Assembly (NCBI GenBank): GCA_016200765.1
Contig: JACQEC010000177.1
Location: 1-6,203, forward strand
Source: Chloroflexota bacterium
GTDB lineage: Bacteria; Chloroflexota; Anaerolineae; JACRMK01
Reading direction: 5' to 3'
Length of the DNA: 6,203 nt
Shown here: in pieces, positions 6,091 through 6,203 of the stretch
Numbering within the stretch: the first letter of the stretch is position 1
Layout of the letters: every line of letters starts with the position of its first letter
The notes under the pieces: generated by a model
What the model saw: the letters and a program-made list of their open reading frames with translations, nothing else
Told to the model about the DNA's origin: nothing
Database searches by the model: none
Made by a program: the position numbers and the translations under genes

Positions 6091-6203
6091 ATGAGCACGT
6101 ACAAGCGTATCGTCTTCGTTTTTGCGATCTTCCTATGTGGGTCTGCGTTTCTGCCGTTCGTCGCTCTGCCCAACGAACGGTTTGAGTGGCAGACTTATGC
6201 GGC
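6091..6203 (+). CDS. Paralogue of the upstream secreted protein, 5' end only (runs off window)
   Basis: Thirty-seven complete codons are visible: MSTYKRIVFVFAIF, then LCGSAFLPFVALPNERFEWQ and TYA. Compared with the preceding gene, the KRIV-VFAIFL-GSAFLPF-ALPNERFEWQ pattern is nearly identical, including the PNERFEWQ stretch after the hydrophobic segment, so this is a tandem duplicate at least at its N-terminus. The hydrophobic residues again look like a signal peptide or anchor. The Cys at residue 16 is not in a lipobox. By analogy a Thr/Pro linker and extracellular domains should follow, but none of that is in the window. The start is well supported by the ribosome site and by the alignment with the paralogue. 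Confidence 0.88.
   Translation, partial: MSTYKRIVFVFAIFLCGSAFLPFVALPNERFEWQTYA

Noticed and set aside
4450..6173. Open frames on the - strand opposite the PKD/propeller gene, with repeated FSVNQSAPSGP-like units
   Set aside because: The repetition is only the reverse image of the blade repeats (WFTEN and GPDGAL read backwards). The + frame gives coherent known domains and has a ribosome site.

Overview
The window looks like a contig from an uncultured Chloroflexota-type (Anaerolineae-like) bacterium. This is an inference from three things: the Thr/Pro linker of the large secreted protein, the dispersed-looking GTAGGGGCGGGT inverted repeat, and the high-GC codon use of the right-hand two thirds. 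No rRNA, tRNA or CRISPR is visible to confirm it.

Left part (1-2171): a compact restriction-modification cassette. It holds the 3' end of a small XRE-type helix-turn-helix regulator (2-190, +), a PD-(D/E)XK restriction endonuclease of unassigned specificity (209-1090, +), and a convergent beta-type N4/N6 amino-DNA methyltransferase (1071-2171, -). The endonuclease and methyltransferase overlap tail to tail by 20 bp. The regulator and endonuclease share one reading frame, separated by a single TAA plus six sense codons. The cassette is visibly less GC-rich than the rest and uses ATA, AGA, AGG and TTA codons freely, which fits horizontal acquisition.

Middle part (2332-3948, -): a Na+/phosphate cotransporter-family protein fused to a cytoplasmic PhoU-like domain, written in GC-rich host-like sequence. 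A 160-bp non-coding gap (2172-2331) separates it from the methyltransferase gene. Its other side is a 261-bp divergent gap (3949-4209) containing a two-hairpin inverted repeat.

Right part (4210-6203, +): a 617-residue secreted or membrane-anchored protein with an N-terminal hydrophobic segment, a Thr/Pro linker, three PKD domains and a seven-bladed Vgb-like propeller whose blades repeat at exactly 42 residues. After 27 bp, a second gene begins with almost the same N-terminus. It is cut off by the window end, so a tandem family of surface or extracellular proteins is likely.

The three parts show no obvious functional link to each other. The parts most worth following up are the endonuclease/methyltransferase pair and the propeller protein family.
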